A stretch of DNA of 64,000 nucleotides from Ignavibacteria bacterium (GCA_020635205.1 JACKAE010000003.1:930001-994000); one strand, 5' to 3'; counted from the stretch's first letter, positions 44,318 to 54,593 are shown. Numbers and translations: made by a program. Notes: a model not told the origin generated them from the letters alone.

Positions 44318-46105
44318 ATGGAAAAACATTTATATAATTTATGGAAGAGCCTAGTATGTTTAGTGTTATTTGTGGCAACAACGAACCATTTGCAGGCACA
44401 ACTTTCTGAGGAAGCTCATTTTCCCATTACGATCAATGGCAGCATGTTCCTTGGGCACGACATGTATAATCTACAGTCAACTTCTCATAATGCAGTAGTT
44501 CCTTCGCGACGGCCAGCATCACTATTGCGATTTATTATCAGTCCAACCATCTCATTTAACGATTGGTTCTCACTACCATTCAGCTTCATGATCTCCACAC
44601 CAGAGACAACAACGATTCTCTCAAAACCGGCATTACCTAGTACACTCGACTTCATACAAAATCCTGCAAACAGTCTTAGTCTATCCCCCAAATTCGGTTG
44701 GGCACAGTTCCACTTAGGAACACACACTCCGCAGTTGTCACCCCTCTCAGGAAGTAATATCCAACTATTCGGGCTTGGTCTGGACTTCACACCTGGTAAG
44801 TTTAGAGTTACAGTATCGGCGGGAAGGATTGGACGGAGTGTTATGACAGATACGGCAACTCAGATCCAAGGCGAGTATGCACGAGAAGCATACATGGGAA
44901 AGTTTGCATTTGTTGATAGCCTAAATGAGATCGGATTAAACGTGGTGCGAGTTCGTGATGACGATGGTTCGATTCCGACCTTGAGAACTCATCGTATCAT
45001 CCAGCCAGATCCTGAAGATCCATCGATTGTAGACACGATTGCTTTGCGTGATCCGCTGATGCCAATTCCTGAAGAGAGCTTTACCACAACACTGAATGCT
45101 CTTATATCCCTTACTGATGAAGCTCGCATAACAGCTGAAGTTGGTGGTTCTCTTTTTACACGTGATATGACCTCAGAGCAGATTGCAGAGCCGATTAGTG
45201 AGATCGAGCCGTTGATAGAACAGCGCCTTTCAACGCAGGCCGATTTTGCTGGGAAAGTAGAATTCCAGATTGATAAAGAGAAGTGGGGTCTGTCACTCAA
45301 CTCAACATACATCGGGCCGGGCTATCGTACGCTTGCCTATCCTTGGATGGAGGCTGATCGCTTTGATATAACTGCTGCTCCTCGCTTGCAACTTCTGAAT
45401 GATCGTCTGGCAATAAGTGGCTCGATTGGTTGGCGTCAAAACAATCTTGGTAAGATCGAAGAGGCTACAACATCGCAGTTGCTTGGCTCAGCAAACGTTG
45501 ATGTGCGTATTGGAGAGGATTTCACGATTAATGGACAATACTCTAACTACGGTCTTCGAACTCCAGTAAAGAACGACACCTTCAGGGTTGAGACTGTCGC
45601 GCAATCTATCAGTCTGACTCCAATGATAACGATTGCTTCGGAGGCGAGCTCCCACGTAATAATGGCAAGCGTTAGCGTTGATGACTACGCTGACTACAAC
45701 ATAATTACTGGTGCAAGTGAAAGTAATCGCACGCATAGCGTTATGGGAACGTACTCTACTATGCTGACGTCAATTCCGCTTAGTACTCATCTGGCTGGCT
45801 CGTGGTTGACAAATCATTTAGAAGTCGGCGATTTAACCATCGCAAGTGCTTCCATTGGTGCAGGATACGAACTGTTTAATAGTGCAGTGAAGCTTGGAGT
45901 GAGTGGCTCTATGACACAGACAGGGCTCGATGTACATACCCCCGATCGTGAGCTAACGTTGGGAATCAATGGTAGGTGGCGTATCACTAATGGATTGCTA
46001 CTACTGGCCAAGGCTTCAGTTACCAACTATCGCTATGGGGACTCACGTCCGAACACATCATTTCAAGAGATTTTTGTACGGACATCGTTGCAGTGGCAAT
46101 GGTAA
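44318..46105 (+). CDS. Outer-membrane beta-barrel protein, first gene of TANFOR-like set
   Basis: The product has 595 aa. The signal peptide ends HLQAQ. The mature protein alternates polar and apolar residues throughout (FSLPFSFMIS, FRVTVSAGRIG, AEVGGSLFTRD, WGLSLNSTYIGPGYRTL) and ends in an aromatic residue (SLQWQW), as expected for a Bam-inserted barrel. I find no TonB box or plug. It precedes a TANFOR-like giant by 58 bp. The second set at the window end has the same two kinds of gene in reverse order (60848, 63753). The role may be as an export or anchoring partner of the giant protein (inference from repeated neighbourhood). Codon use is visibly more A/T-ending than in genes before 41 kb. 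Confidence 0.78.
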   Translation: MEKHLYNLWKSLVCLVLFVATTNHLQAQLSEEAHFPITINGSMFLGHDMYNLQSTSHNAVVPSRRPASLLRFIISPTISFNDWFSLPFSFMISTPETTTILSKPALPSTLDFIQNPANSLSLSPKFGWAQFHLGTHTPQLSPLSGSNIQLFGLGLDFTPGKFRVTVSAGRIGRSVMTDTATQIQGEYAREAYMGKFAFVDSLNEIGLNVVRVRDDDGSIPTLRTHRIIQPDPEDPSIVDTIALRDPLMPIPEESFTTTLNALISLTDEARITAEVGGSLFTRDMTSEQIAEPISEIEPLIEQRLSTQADFAGKVEFQIDKEKWGLSLNSTYIGPGYRTLAYPWMEADRFDITAAPRLQLLNDRLAISGSIGWRQNNLGKIEEATTSQLLGSANVDVRIGEDFTINGQYSNYGLRTPVKNDTFRVETVAQSISLTPMITIASEASSHVIMASVSVDDYADYNIITGASESNRTHSVMGTYSTMLTSIPLSTHLAGSWLTNHLEVGDLTIASASIGAGYELFNSAVKLGVSGSMTQTGLDVHTPDRELTLGINGRWRITNGLLLLAKASVTNYRYGDSRPNTSFQEIFVRTSLQWQW

Positions 46106-46163
46106 ACAACGTTTAAGGGAAAGAACGGCTGGTTAATTATCCACATTAATGATTGGAGATACA

Positions 46164-49100
46164 ATGAAGCCTGTATTGATGCTCTTTTTTGTCTTTGTTT
46201 CACTGCCCCTTCTGGTAGAGGCACAGACAATACGAGTTACACTCAACGTAGCTGCAAATCCAAGTCCTTACCTCTCAGATTGGATAACGCGCAAAGAGAC
46301 CATTATCCTAACAGTTATCAATAATAGTGCAAAGGATCAGGAGGTAAAGTTAGGCGCAAAAGTCTATACTGATGCAACACTGCAGATGGAGACAAAGCTT
46401 GACCAAGCACCCACATTTACAGTGCGACCGGGAACCAATATATTCTACGGCGAAGACATCGTTCCTGCAGGTGCCGTCAAGTTCTATGGCGATGTAAACA
46501 CTACAGTTGTTCGGACAGGACGGCTTCCTTCTGGCTCATACCGTTTTTGCTTGCGCCTGTTGGATGCTACAACATTATCGCTACTCAGCCCAGAACAGTG
46601 TAAGGCTTTTACGATTCAGAATTATCGTGGTCCACAGTTATTAGCTCCTGTTGATCAGACCAAGATCTCATCATTGAGAAACCGCCTGATTTTACGATGG
46701 AGTGCAGTGACACCACAGTATTCACCAAGGCAACAATATCAGATCAACGTCATGGAGGTCCTGGAAGGACAAAGTCCTACGCAAGCTTTTCGAGCAAATC
46801 ACCCAATTCTTGATCGTACTGTAATGACTACAACACAAATGATCTGGCCTCCAGATGTCCAGATTGATACGCCAGGGACATATGTATGGAGTGTACGCGC
46901 ATTAGACGATGCAGGAAAGCCACTCGGTAATAAGGTCGATGGATGGGCTGAACCTTTTGTTTGCACCGTAGGTCAATATGAAGAGAATAATGGAGAGCGA
47001 TTGACTGGAGCTATGTTAGCAGGAAGATCAAGAAATGTGGCAGAGCCAGAGATTATAGGAGAAAAGACGAATGATAGGGATAGAGAAAGGAAGCGTAAAA
47101 GAGGCAGAACAAACAGAGTCACGACCATTGAGAACACTAGTAGTACTCACCAGATTAACAATGACAATGTAGAAAACAACACGAGTGGCAATAAGGCTGA
47201 TAACAGTTATGGTAATAGTAACAGTTCATCTGGTGAGGACAGTACAAACGACGCTATTATTATAACCAATCCAGAACCTCCTGCAGGTAAGTGCGACACC
47301 CAGAACTTTATATGCACTCCTCCATCGGCAGCAACAATTTCGTCGCAGGCATTCAAGGATGGCGATACGGTAGCGATCTGCGATTTCTTGATGATCTTTG
47401 ATTCCGCACCGACTGGAACGAACAGTTCGCTTAATGGCAAAGGAAAGATCTGGGTCCCATGGATGCGAATGAGCATTGCTGTTGAGTTTACCGAGATCAA
47501 GGTTAATGCTAAAAACGAGGTTTGTACTGGCACAGTGTGGGCAACAGTTGATTCTTCGCCAGAGCCCTATCCCGTCGCTGGTACTCTCAATGCGTTTGGT
47601 TCCAATTATTGGACTATGGAACAAGTAAAGAAGCTCAACGAGTGGCTACACGATAGTGCTCCTGAGCGTCTGAAGGATTTGGCTGACGATGTTGATCTCG
47701 TCCAAATTGTTGAGGAAGAGACCTCCGATCCTGTTCCCGTACCAATTGGATTCAATAACGTTAAAGGAGTGACAATTGCAGTAACCGAAATAAAGTTTGA
47801 GCCGACCGGCGCGGCAATGAATATCATAGCTGCGTTCCCCGTTTCATTCGACCATAATGATACGCTTGCATTCAAAGGAGGAGATATACCCTTCGGTTCC
47901 GAACGCCCTTCAACGACAACTGCCAGACTCGAATTGTTGTCCGATGTGACCTTTACAGGCAACATCACTTCTCATACTGTTTACGAAGTGAAGTTTAAGG
48001 GAACGAATGGAAATGATACAGGCACATATATCTCATGGGACTGTAAAGGATTTCGCGAACTCTTTGTTGATATGGACATTGCCTTTCCACGTGAATGGCT
48101 GTTGCCGATTCCTGACAATGGCAGTGACCGGGTTATATCGAATGTAAAGACGCACGTTGTTAATTGGGAGGATTGGTTGCTGCAAACTTCTCTCCCACGC
48201 TGTGCAGTGGCACGATCAAATGGCCTTGAACTTGAAGCCCCCATCATTATATACGATCACTCAGACAGCAGAAATGCTCCGTTAATGACATTCCCAGAAA
48301 ACTATACTGGCGCTGACAAAAATGATGTTGGATTCACCGGATTCTACGTAAAGTCTGCAAATGTCATATTGCCTGAAAATATTCGAACATTTTCCTCGAC
48401 AAGTCAGCCCGTGAAGGTTGGCATTCACGATCTGATTATTAACAATCTTGGGGTGACTGGTAATGTAGTTGCGGAAAATGTAGTGATGCTTGATAACGGA
48501 ATAATTGCAGGACTGAGCGCAAGCATTGATACGGTCAAGATATCAATGATTAACAGTTCGTTTGAGACGGCATATATGCGTGGCAAGATTGTGCTTCCAG
48601 TGGCAAAGGCAACCGAGTCGAACTCGTTAACCTATAAGGCACTTTTTGAATCGAGCAGTGGTCTCCACTTTACAATCTCTCCAGACAACCCAATTGAGGC
48701 AAAATTGTTTGCAGATGCGAAGCTGACATTGGATCCGACCTGTGTAATGGGATTGAATATTGTAGATGGTAAGGGAAGCTTTAATCTGTTGATGAATGGT
48801 GCATTTGCTTGGGACAGTATCAAAATTGGCAATAAGATCGATGTGTCGATGAGGATGAAATTCCAAGACATGAAGTTGAGTTATAGTGCATCCGACGGCA
48901 TGAAGTTTTCAGCCGGCACGTGGGCATTTGCTAGTCCCCCAAAATGGATAGCAAACTTTCCAGTGACTATTGATAAGATTAACCATGAAGAGAAGAAGAG
49001 TGGCTCGAACGAACTCGTCCGGGCTGGCCTTTCGCTTGATGTTGTGCTAAATCTCTCGAAGGCAAAGGTCTCTGGGCGCACAACATTGCAAGCGATTGGT

Positions 49101-51494
49101 GCTATCAAGGAGGTGGATGGCAGATATACTCCCGAGCTTATTGAAGTCAACATTACTGACATTGATGTTCACGCACAATTCCCTGCAGTTAAGCTTGATG
49201 GGATGATAAAATTCTACCATGATGATCCAACATATGGGAGTGGATTCAAAGGAGCACTTAAGGCTGTTTTCAATTCTATTGACATGGAGATTAATGCTTT
49301 TGCGCGATTTGGAACTACCACGTTTAACAGTTCCAAAAATCCGTATAGATATTGGGGCGCAGAGGCAAGGGTGATTCTTCCGAAGCCAGGAATTGTATTC
49401 CTGCCAGGTCTTGCCTTTTACGGCTTTGGAATTGGTGCTTGGCAAAAAATGAATGTAGCTGGTATGTCCGCTCCAAGTCCCGGTGATGTTGTCAATGCAA
49501 GTGCCCCTTCAGTTATGGCAACATCTGGAGCCACCTTTACTCCCAACCCAACAAATGGATTCGGTTTTAAGGCACTCACAGTACTTGGCACTGCGCCCGA
49601 TCCAAAATCGTTCAACGCCGATGCTTCGTTGTTAGCAGAATTTAGTACCACTGGAGGACTAACAAATATCAAGCTCAATCTTGATCTATATGCTGCTGCT
49701 GGGTTAACTGAACGGAATGAAGCACCGGTCTATGGAACTGCTTCCGTTACGTATATACCACCTGAGAAAAAGTTTGACATGAACGCACTCGTTCACTTCA
49801 TCTATCCACGTAGTGGATCGAACGCGGGAAATATCGTGCATACAGGAAGCGGTATATCGATGAAACTGAACATCGATGGAAGCACTGGAAAGTGGTTCTT
49901 CAAACTCGGAGAGCCAACGAACCCTAACACGGTCAGGATACTCAATGCAGTAAACGTACAAGAGTATTTGATGTTCGGCAATAACATCCAACCCCAAACT
50001 GGTTTTTTGCCTTCCACAATCAAAGGACTAAGTGATGTGGGCGTAGGTCTTGGCTTTATACCAGGGCCCGGAATTTCCCCTGGAACCCGTATGGGTCAAG
50101 GCTTTGCCGCAGGTCTTACAGTCTTTGGTGGTACTGGTAACAAGAGCATTAGCTTGGGAAAGATTGCAGGACGATCCGTTGCTGTAAAGTATGGAGCTAA
50201 CGGTGGTTTCGAGATCAACATGTCGTTGCTTCGGTATCCAAAGGGAACACAGTGTAATGGAACACCACTTGGCATGAATAGGTGGTATGCAACAGGAGGT
50301 GTCGCGGCATGGTTTAAAGGATATTTAGGAGTACACGTGTCGGCTTCTTCAAAGAAGAAATACTGTTTGTGTATAGGAAAGAGAAACAAAAGCAGACGGT
50401 GTGCCTCTTTGAAAAATTGCTGTCTCCTCTTCTGTAATGGCGGAGATTTCAATATCCTCTCTATTCAATTCGGCGCAAGACTGAACGGAGGTTTTGCGCG
50501 TCCGAGTTGGGTGGAGGGGGAGGTCAATGCTGGGTGGGATTTACTCGGTGGATTAATCCGTGGAACGTATAAAGCTAAACTAAACATCGGAACGAGATGT
50601 GATGCTGGTAGCCCGGAGTCAACATCTACATTAATTGCTGAAGATGCGGCTGGTACGATTCAAAATAGTGGAAGGATGATCCAAGCAATCAATCCTATAA
50701 CCGGAACAAATCCTTTTCCTCCTGACAATAGTATTGGTGTTGTACTTGGCTTTACGCCCAATGATGCTTTCGATGTATTTGAACGACAGTCGAACGGAGA
50801 GGTTGTGAAGCGAACATTCCAGGCACGCTACACGGCAACCCTTGATTCGCTTGGTCGGGCATCGAATGGCGATGACGAGCTCACTGCAACGAATACATCT
50901 GCAACTATGGTCAACACGCTGCAACCTGCTCAGATAGTGGGAGCAGAAGACACCACTGTAAATGTTATCTCGAGTTCAGCACAACCAAGAATGACAACTA
51001 CCTCTACCGATCCAAATGCTCATAGTAATGCTAGCGCATCGACAGTTCCACTATCACTACGGAAGGAATCTAAGGCTCCAATTAATAACATGGGGAGGCT
51101 TACACCTTCTATCGATCCAAACACCTTAGGCAGCACACTCTCTGCCCCCGTATTAAATCGGAGTAATACTCCGAACCAGCTTGGTGAGTATGAATATCGG
51201 CTTGCTCGAGATACGAAGCTTGCGGCAAAATGGGTGAAGAATCTTGAGGATAGTACGCGCTACGAGTTTACAATTCATGCGGAGCTTTGGGAACTGAAGG
51301 ATGGAATATGGGTAGAGGCGACAACACGTTCTGGCATTGTAGTTACTGAGACTATAAAGACAAGGTTTACAACAGGTGTAAGTCCTCAAGTTGACCCCAT
51401 CATAGTCCAAACGCACGCAGCTGCATTCTCAACTTTCAAAACTGGAGCAACACCAGGAGGTTCTCTGATTCTACCAACAGGGTCGAGCAAATAG
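46164..51494 (+). CDS. Giant secreted protein with TANFOR-like N-terminal module
   Basis: The product has 1,776 aa from the ATG at 46164, chosen because GGAG precedes it by 5 bases; an ATG at 46149 is in frame. The signal peptide ends LVEAQ. Residues about 20-145 (VAANPSPYLSDWITRKETIILTVIN...LPSGSYRFCLRLLD) and an Ig/FnIII-like domain (about 150-270, RLILRWSAV..GTYVWSVRALDDAGKPL) match, from memory, the start of TANFOR-domain proteins of Bacteroidota. They are shared with the protein at 60848. Next is a low-complexity linker (about 290-370, RKRKRGR then Asn/Ser-rich). A very long beta-rich central region follows, possibly barrel- or lectin-like. Near residue 1395-1430 there is a Cys-dense patch (YCLCIGKRNKSRRC, NCCLLFC). 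I see no sorting domain at the C-terminus. The function is unknown. Confidence 0.75.
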   Translation: MKPVLMLFFVFVSLPLLVEAQTIRVTLNVAANPSPYLSDWITRKETIILTVINNSAKDQEVKLGAKVYTDATLQMETKLDQAPTFTVRPGTNIFYGEDIVPAGAVKFYGDVNTTVVRTGRLPSGSYRFCLRLLDATTLSLLSPEQCKAFTIQNYRGPQLLAPVDQTKISSLRNRLILRWSAVTPQYSPRQQYQINVMEVLEGQSPTQAFRANHPILDRTVMTTTQMIWPPDVQIDTPGTYVWSVRALDDAGKPLGNKVDGWAEPFVCTVGQYEENNGERLTGAMLAGRSRNVAEPEIIGEKTNDRDRERKRKRGRTNRVTTIENTSSTHQINNDNVENNTSGNKADNSYGNSNSSSGEDSTNDAIIITNPEPPAGKCDTQNFICTPPSAATISSQAFKDGDTVAICDFLMIFDSAPTGTNSSLNGKGKIWVPWMRMSIAVEFTEIKVNAKNEVCTGTVWATVDSSPEPYPVAGTLNAFGSNYWTMEQVKKLNEWLHDSAPERLKDLADDVDLVQIVEEETSDPVPVPIGFNNVKGVTIAVTEIKFEPTGAAMNIIAAFPVSFDHNDTLAFKGGDIPFGSERPSTTTARLELLSDVTFTGNITSHTVYEVKFKGTNGNDTGTYISWDCKGFRELFVDMDIAFPREWLLPIPDNGSDRVISNVKTHVVNWEDWLLQTSLPRCAVARSNGLELEAPIIIYDHSDSRNAPLMTFPENYTGADKNDVGFTGFYVKSANVILPENIRTFSSTSQPVKVGIHDLIINNLGVTGNVVAENVVMLDNGIIAGLSASIDTVKISMINSSFETAYMRGKIVLPVAKATESNSLTYKALFESSSGLHFTISPDNPIEAKLFADAKLTLDPTCVMGLNIVDGKGSFNLLMNGAFAWDSIKIGNKIDVSMRMKFQDMKLSYSASDGMKFSAGTWAFASPPKWIANFPVTIDKINHEEKKSGSNELVRAGLSLDVVLNLSKAKVSGRTTLQAIGAIKEVDGRYTPELIEVNITDIDVHAQFPAVKLDGMIKFYHDDPTYGSGFKGALKAVFNSIDMEINAFARFGTTTFNSSKNPYRYWGAEARVILPKPGIVFLPGLAFYGFGIGAWQKMNVAGMSAPSPGDVVNASAPSVMATSGATFTPNPTNGFGFKALTVLGTAPDPKSFNADASLLAEFSTTGGLTNIKLNLDLYAAAGLTERNEAPVYGTASVTYIPPEKKFDMNALVHFIYPRSGSNAGNIVHTGSGISMKLNIDGSTGKWFFKLGEPTNPNTVRILNAVNVQEYLMFGNNIQPQTGFLPSTIKGLSDVGVGLGFIPGPGISPGTRMGQGFAAGLTVFGGTGNKSISLGKIAGRSVAVKYGANGGFEINMSLLRYPKGTQCNGTPLGMNRWYATGGVAAWFKGYLGVHVSASSKKKYCLCIGKRNKSRRCASLKNCCLLFCNGGDFNILSIQFGARLNGGFARPSWVEGEVNAGWDLLGGLIRGTYKAKLNIGTRCDAGSPESTSTLIAEDAAGTIQNSGRMIQAINPITGTNPFPPDNSIGVVLGFTPNDAFDVFERQSNGEVVKRTFQARYTATLDSLGRASNGDDELTATNTSATMVNTLQPAQIVGAEDTTVNVISSSAQPRMTTTSTDPNAHSNASASTVPLSLRKESKAPINNMGRLTPSIDPNTLGSTLSAPVLNRSNTPNQLGEYEYRLARDTKLAAKWVKNLEDSTRYEFTIHAELWELKDGIWVEATTRSGIVVTETIKTRFTTGVSPQVDPIIVQTHAAAFSTFKTGATPGGSLILPTGSSK

Positions 51495-51538
51495 AAGTTT
51501 GGGTTAAGAACTATCAAACACCTAAGGATAAGACTATT

Positions 51539-53707
51539 ATGAGATCTTTATCGCAATATTTGTGTGCTCTACTACTACTACTTTCTCTCCTTTCAGCAGA
51601 TGCACAGCCAACAATTGAATCTTTAGATGAGGGTGATCCCAATAACGCTCTTCGCGTGCAACTTGGCTTAATAGCCCGAGGAAGTCCGGATTCGATCATC
51701 CTTCGATTTGCGCCATCGAAGCCGGGAGCTTGGTTGATTGGAAACAAGGTCGGATATCGGATTGAACGTGCCGATCTTCGGGCAGATAGTTCTGTAAGTC
51801 CTTTCCGGCCATTGCTCGATTCAGCCCTAAAGCCTTGGACTGCCGAACGTTGGATAGCATATAGTGAATCACATCCAGATATCAACGATCCCAATCACGT
51901 TGACTATGTTGGTATTGCCTTTACACTTCTGAATCAGTATGGTGAAGAAGGTTCGGAACGGACAGACTATTCTTCCAATGAGATGGAGTCAATTTCAGAG
52001 CGGAAGGGGGAGTTGGATATGCGTTTTAGTATTGCAATGTTGGCAGTCGATCGCAACACCGATGCAGCCGATGGACTTGGTCTCCGCTTTGTAGATCGTA
52101 CAGTTAAGGCTGGCCAGACATATGTCTATCGTATCTATCTTGCAGATGATCCTGGTATATACCTTATTGATACTGGTATTGTGCACGTAAAAGCGGAACA
52201 CAAAAAACTATCAGTGCAATCTGATCTTATTGCTGAGGGTGGTGAGAAACGAATCCTTATTAGTTGGAAGGCAGATCCCCAATATTCTAGTTACTTCGTC
52301 GAACGTTCCGATAATGGAGAGAACTTTAAGCGGTTGAATGCCTTGCCACTTGTAACGTTAAGGCCATCACAGCCGACAGCGACAGATATAGAACTCTTTC
52401 AAGATTCGACAGTGATAAACTATAAACCATATATCTACCGTGTCTATGGAACCACCGCATTTGCCGACGAACAGTTAGTCGGTGAAGTAAGTGGTATGGC
52501 ACGGGATGACGTGCCACCAGAGAATCCCTTCCTTCCAAACCCTGTTCACGACGCTGGCCGTAAGGTGGTGGTGCGGTGGGAAATGGAAGAGCCTGTTGCA
52601 ACTGATCTTGCCGGATTTAATGTTGGACGGAGTACGAGTGAGGCAGGGCCATTTATGAGTCTTACTCCTACACTGCTCTCTCCTACAACGCAGGAAATTA
52701 TCGATACGACGTTTCTCATGAATGGTACGAATTACTACATTGTTGAAGCAGTAGATACTGCTGGCAACGTTAGTCGATCCAATTCGGCATACGTTGCGTT
52801 AATTGATAGTCTGCCTCCGGCTGCTCCACAATGGGTTGATGGAAGAATGGATAGTAATGGTGTAGTAACACTCCGGTTGCGTAGTAATACAGAAGTTGAC
52901 TTGAGGGGATATCGGCTATTACGTGCCAATGCACCAGATCACGAATTCTCAGTTGTGATTGAGTCGTTTGGTGAAGATAAGTATAGCCAAACTGATACGC
53001 TCTTTCGTGATACTGTTGAAATGCATACTCTCACTCGTTATGTATACTACCAAGCAGTGGCACTGGACCGGAATTTCAATGAATCGAATCCCTCAGTAGT
53101 GTTTGCTATTCCCCGTCCTGACATTGTGCCACCTACTGGCCCTGTGATCACGGATGTTGTAGTCACTGATACATCAGTTCAACTTCAGTACATATCAAGT
53201 TCAAGCGATGATGTCGCCTACCAGAGTTTGTTCAGATCCATTGGGGAAGAAGGGGAATGGGATAGTATTGCTCGCATAAATCGTCACGATTCAATTTTCA
53301 TTGATCGTGATGTCGAGCCCAATGTAGTCTACCGATATGCAATGCTTGCTGTCGACAGTAGTGGACTTCAATCTGACTTATCAATGTCGGTAAGTGGACG
53401 ACCATATGATACGGGAATACGACCAGGAGTAACTCAATTGCGAGCGGCATACGACTCGACAAAAAAAGAGGTTGAATTGGAATGGGAATATGGAGGGTTA
53501 CAAGAGAACTATTGGTTCGTGATCTATCGTGCAAATGCGGATGGACAGTTACGCCAATTTGCTCGCACTTCATCGCGAGCACGAACATTCGTGGATACTG
53601 AAAATTTCGGAATAGGAAGCACGGGTATCTATGCAGTCCGTGTAGTTACTAGCTCAGGAGCACAGTCAAAGATAGATGATAGAGTTTCGGTGCTCCTCCC
53701 TCGGTAG
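51539..53707 (+). CDS. Secreted fibronectin type III repeat protein
   Basis: The product has 722 aa. The signal peptide ends SADAQ. It contains about five fibronectin type III-like domains from residue 220 on, each with a central Trp or W-like strand and Tyr corner: VRVYGTTAF, VVRWEMEEPVATDLAGFNVGRS..YIVEAVDTAGNVS, LRGYRLLRA..YVYYQAVALDRNFNES, YRYAMLAVDSSGLQS, VELEWEYGGLQENYWFVIYRA. The N-terminal about 200 residues are different and contain FRPLLDSALKPWTAERW. It is 44 bp after the TANFOR-like giant, certainly same transcript. It lacks a C-terminal sorting domain. It is likely a surface or periplasmic partner of the giant protein. Confidence 0.85.
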   Translation: MRSLSQYLCALLLLLSLLSADAQPTIESLDEGDPNNALRVQLGLIARGSPDSIILRFAPSKPGAWLIGNKVGYRIERADLRADSSVSPFRPLLDSALKPWTAERWIAYSESHPDINDPNHVDYVGIAFTLLNQYGEEGSERTDYSSNEMESISERKGELDMRFSIAMLAVDRNTDAADGLGLRFVDRTVKAGQTYVYRIYLADDPGIYLIDTGIVHVKAEHKKLSVQSDLIAEGGEKRILISWKADPQYSSYFVERSDNGENFKRLNALPLVTLRPSQPTATDIELFQDSTVINYKPYIYRVYGTTAFADEQLVGEVSGMARDDVPPENPFLPNPVHDAGRKVVVRWEMEEPVATDLAGFNVGRSTSEAGPFMSLTPTLLSPTTQEIIDTTFLMNGTNYYIVEAVDTAGNVSRSNSAYVALIDSLPPAAPQWVDGRMDSNGVVTLRLRSNTEVDLRGYRLLRANAPDHEFSVVIESFGEDKYSQTDTLFRDTVEMHTLTRYVYYQAVALDRNFNESNPSVVFAIPRPDIVPPTGPVITDVVVTDTSVQLQYISSSSDDVAYQSLFRSIGEEGEWDSIARINRHDSIFIDRDVEPNVVYRYAMLAVDSSGLQSDLSMSVSGRPYDTGIRPGVTQLRAAYDSTKKEVELEWEYGGLQENYWFVIYRANADGQLRQFARTSSRARTFVDTENFGIGSTGIYAVRVVTSSGAQSKIDDRVSVLLPR

Positions 53708-54029
53708 AATAGAGAGTCATTGTTGCAAGGAACATACGACAACTACATGGTATCGGTAACCCCAAAGGATATTCTTCGCCTGTATGGTAGCGACGTTCTC
53801 GACAAGTCAAAGGATATCGCGTGGCGAACACAGTTCGCAGACCGGGTAGCGTATTATCGAACGGAATGTGAAAACTTTGTGACGCTGTTTGGCAATGACC
53901 CAGCTCTACGACTACATTCGCGGGAATTTGGTTGATCAACAATAGTCCTGATATGCTTCAAGGCATTATACACATGTAGGAAGCGTGTATATTCAATGTA
54001 GGGTGTAGTAGAAAACACTCCCTGCATCG

Positions 54030-54449
54030 TTAAGGTTCAACACGGCCTGACTGTCGCTCAACCAGCCACTCCCTCAATCGCTCAAGAATCAATCGGATAG
54101 TGCCGGACTCAATGGCTGCCCTCCAATGTCCACTGGTGAACCGTTCTCCTCGCACAGACCAAGTAAGCATTGCTTTGAGTTCTTCTAATGTTGCCATGCG
54201 GATACGTTCGACATCGTTGATCATCTCACTAGTCTTTATTGGATCGTAGGTATAATCGCTCCAGCAAGGTTGTGAGGCGAGGCGGAAGAACTCTTCGACA
54301 TCGGGACGATATATTGGCCAAATAGAACTACCACCGCTTCCCTCCCACTGCACAACCGGTTCTGCTTCGTCAGCGTAAAGCTGAGAAAGGAACTGAACGA
54401 GTTGCTGTATATCTCCTTCTGTTGGGTCAAGTCTGCTCTTTAATGCCAT
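54030..54449 (-). CDS. DUF6508-like small protein
   Basis: The product has 139 aa, all polar, no signal peptide. The C-terminal half, MATLEELKAMLTWSVRGERFTSGHWRAAIESGTIRLILERL, has the RFxxGHWxxxIExGxIxxILxRL signature of DUF6508. The middle has WPIYRPDVEEFFRLASQPCWSDYTYDP. The role of the family is not known to me. The start ATG at 54449 lies 33 bp from the tRNA terminator, with which it shares the strand. The spacer 53708-54029 before its stop holds only an uncertain 62-72-codon frame and small imperfect hairpins. Confidence 0.78.
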   Translation of the reverse strand: MALKSRLDPTEGDIQQLVQFLSQLYADEAEPVVQWEGSGGSSIWPIYRPDVEEFFRLASQPCWSDYTYDPIKTSEMINDVERIRMATLEELKAMLTWSVRGERFTSGHWRAAIESGTIRLILERLREWLVERQSGRVEP

Positions 54450-54481
54450 GGTCTTTGTCTGCCAAGTCCTCTCTTAAACGA

Positions 54482-54518
54482 AAAAATCTCCGAAGCCTTC
54501 ACGACTTCGGAGATTTTT
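54482..54518 (-). terminator. Rho-independent terminator of tRNA-Arg
   Basis: On the minus strand a perfect 14-bp stem with 9-nt loop (AAAAATCTCCGAAG / CTTCGGAGATTTTT) ends in a T-run. It starts 1 base after the tRNA discriminator. The AT-rich ends of the stem could make it work in both directions. Confidence 0.9.
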
Positions 54519-54519
54519 G

Positions 54520-54593
54520 CACGCCCGACAGGATTCGAACCTGTGACCCACAGCTTAGAAGGCTGTTGCTCTATCCAACTGAGCTACGGGCGC
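54520..54593 (-). tRNA. tRNA-Arg (anticodon TCT)
   Basis: The 74-nt cloverleaf has acceptor GCGCCCG / CGGGCGT with a G-U closing pair, D arm GCTCAGTTGGATAGAGC, anticodon stem ACAGC / GCTGT with loop CTTCTAA, and T arm ACAGGTTCGAATCCTGT. The 3' CCA is not encoded. It reads AGA codons. Its 3' end faces the AT-richer stretch at 43-54 kb. Confidence 0.97.

Noticed and set aside
53720..53935. 71-codon frame after the FnIII gene
   Set aside because: It has a TTG start, no recognisable features and an equally long frame on the other strand.
53960..54025. Imperfect hairpins (ATACAC/GTGTAT; AGGGTGT/ACACTCCCT) as terminator of the TANFOR-like set
   Set aside because: Stems are short or bulged and have no T-run; not convincing enough to list as a terminator.
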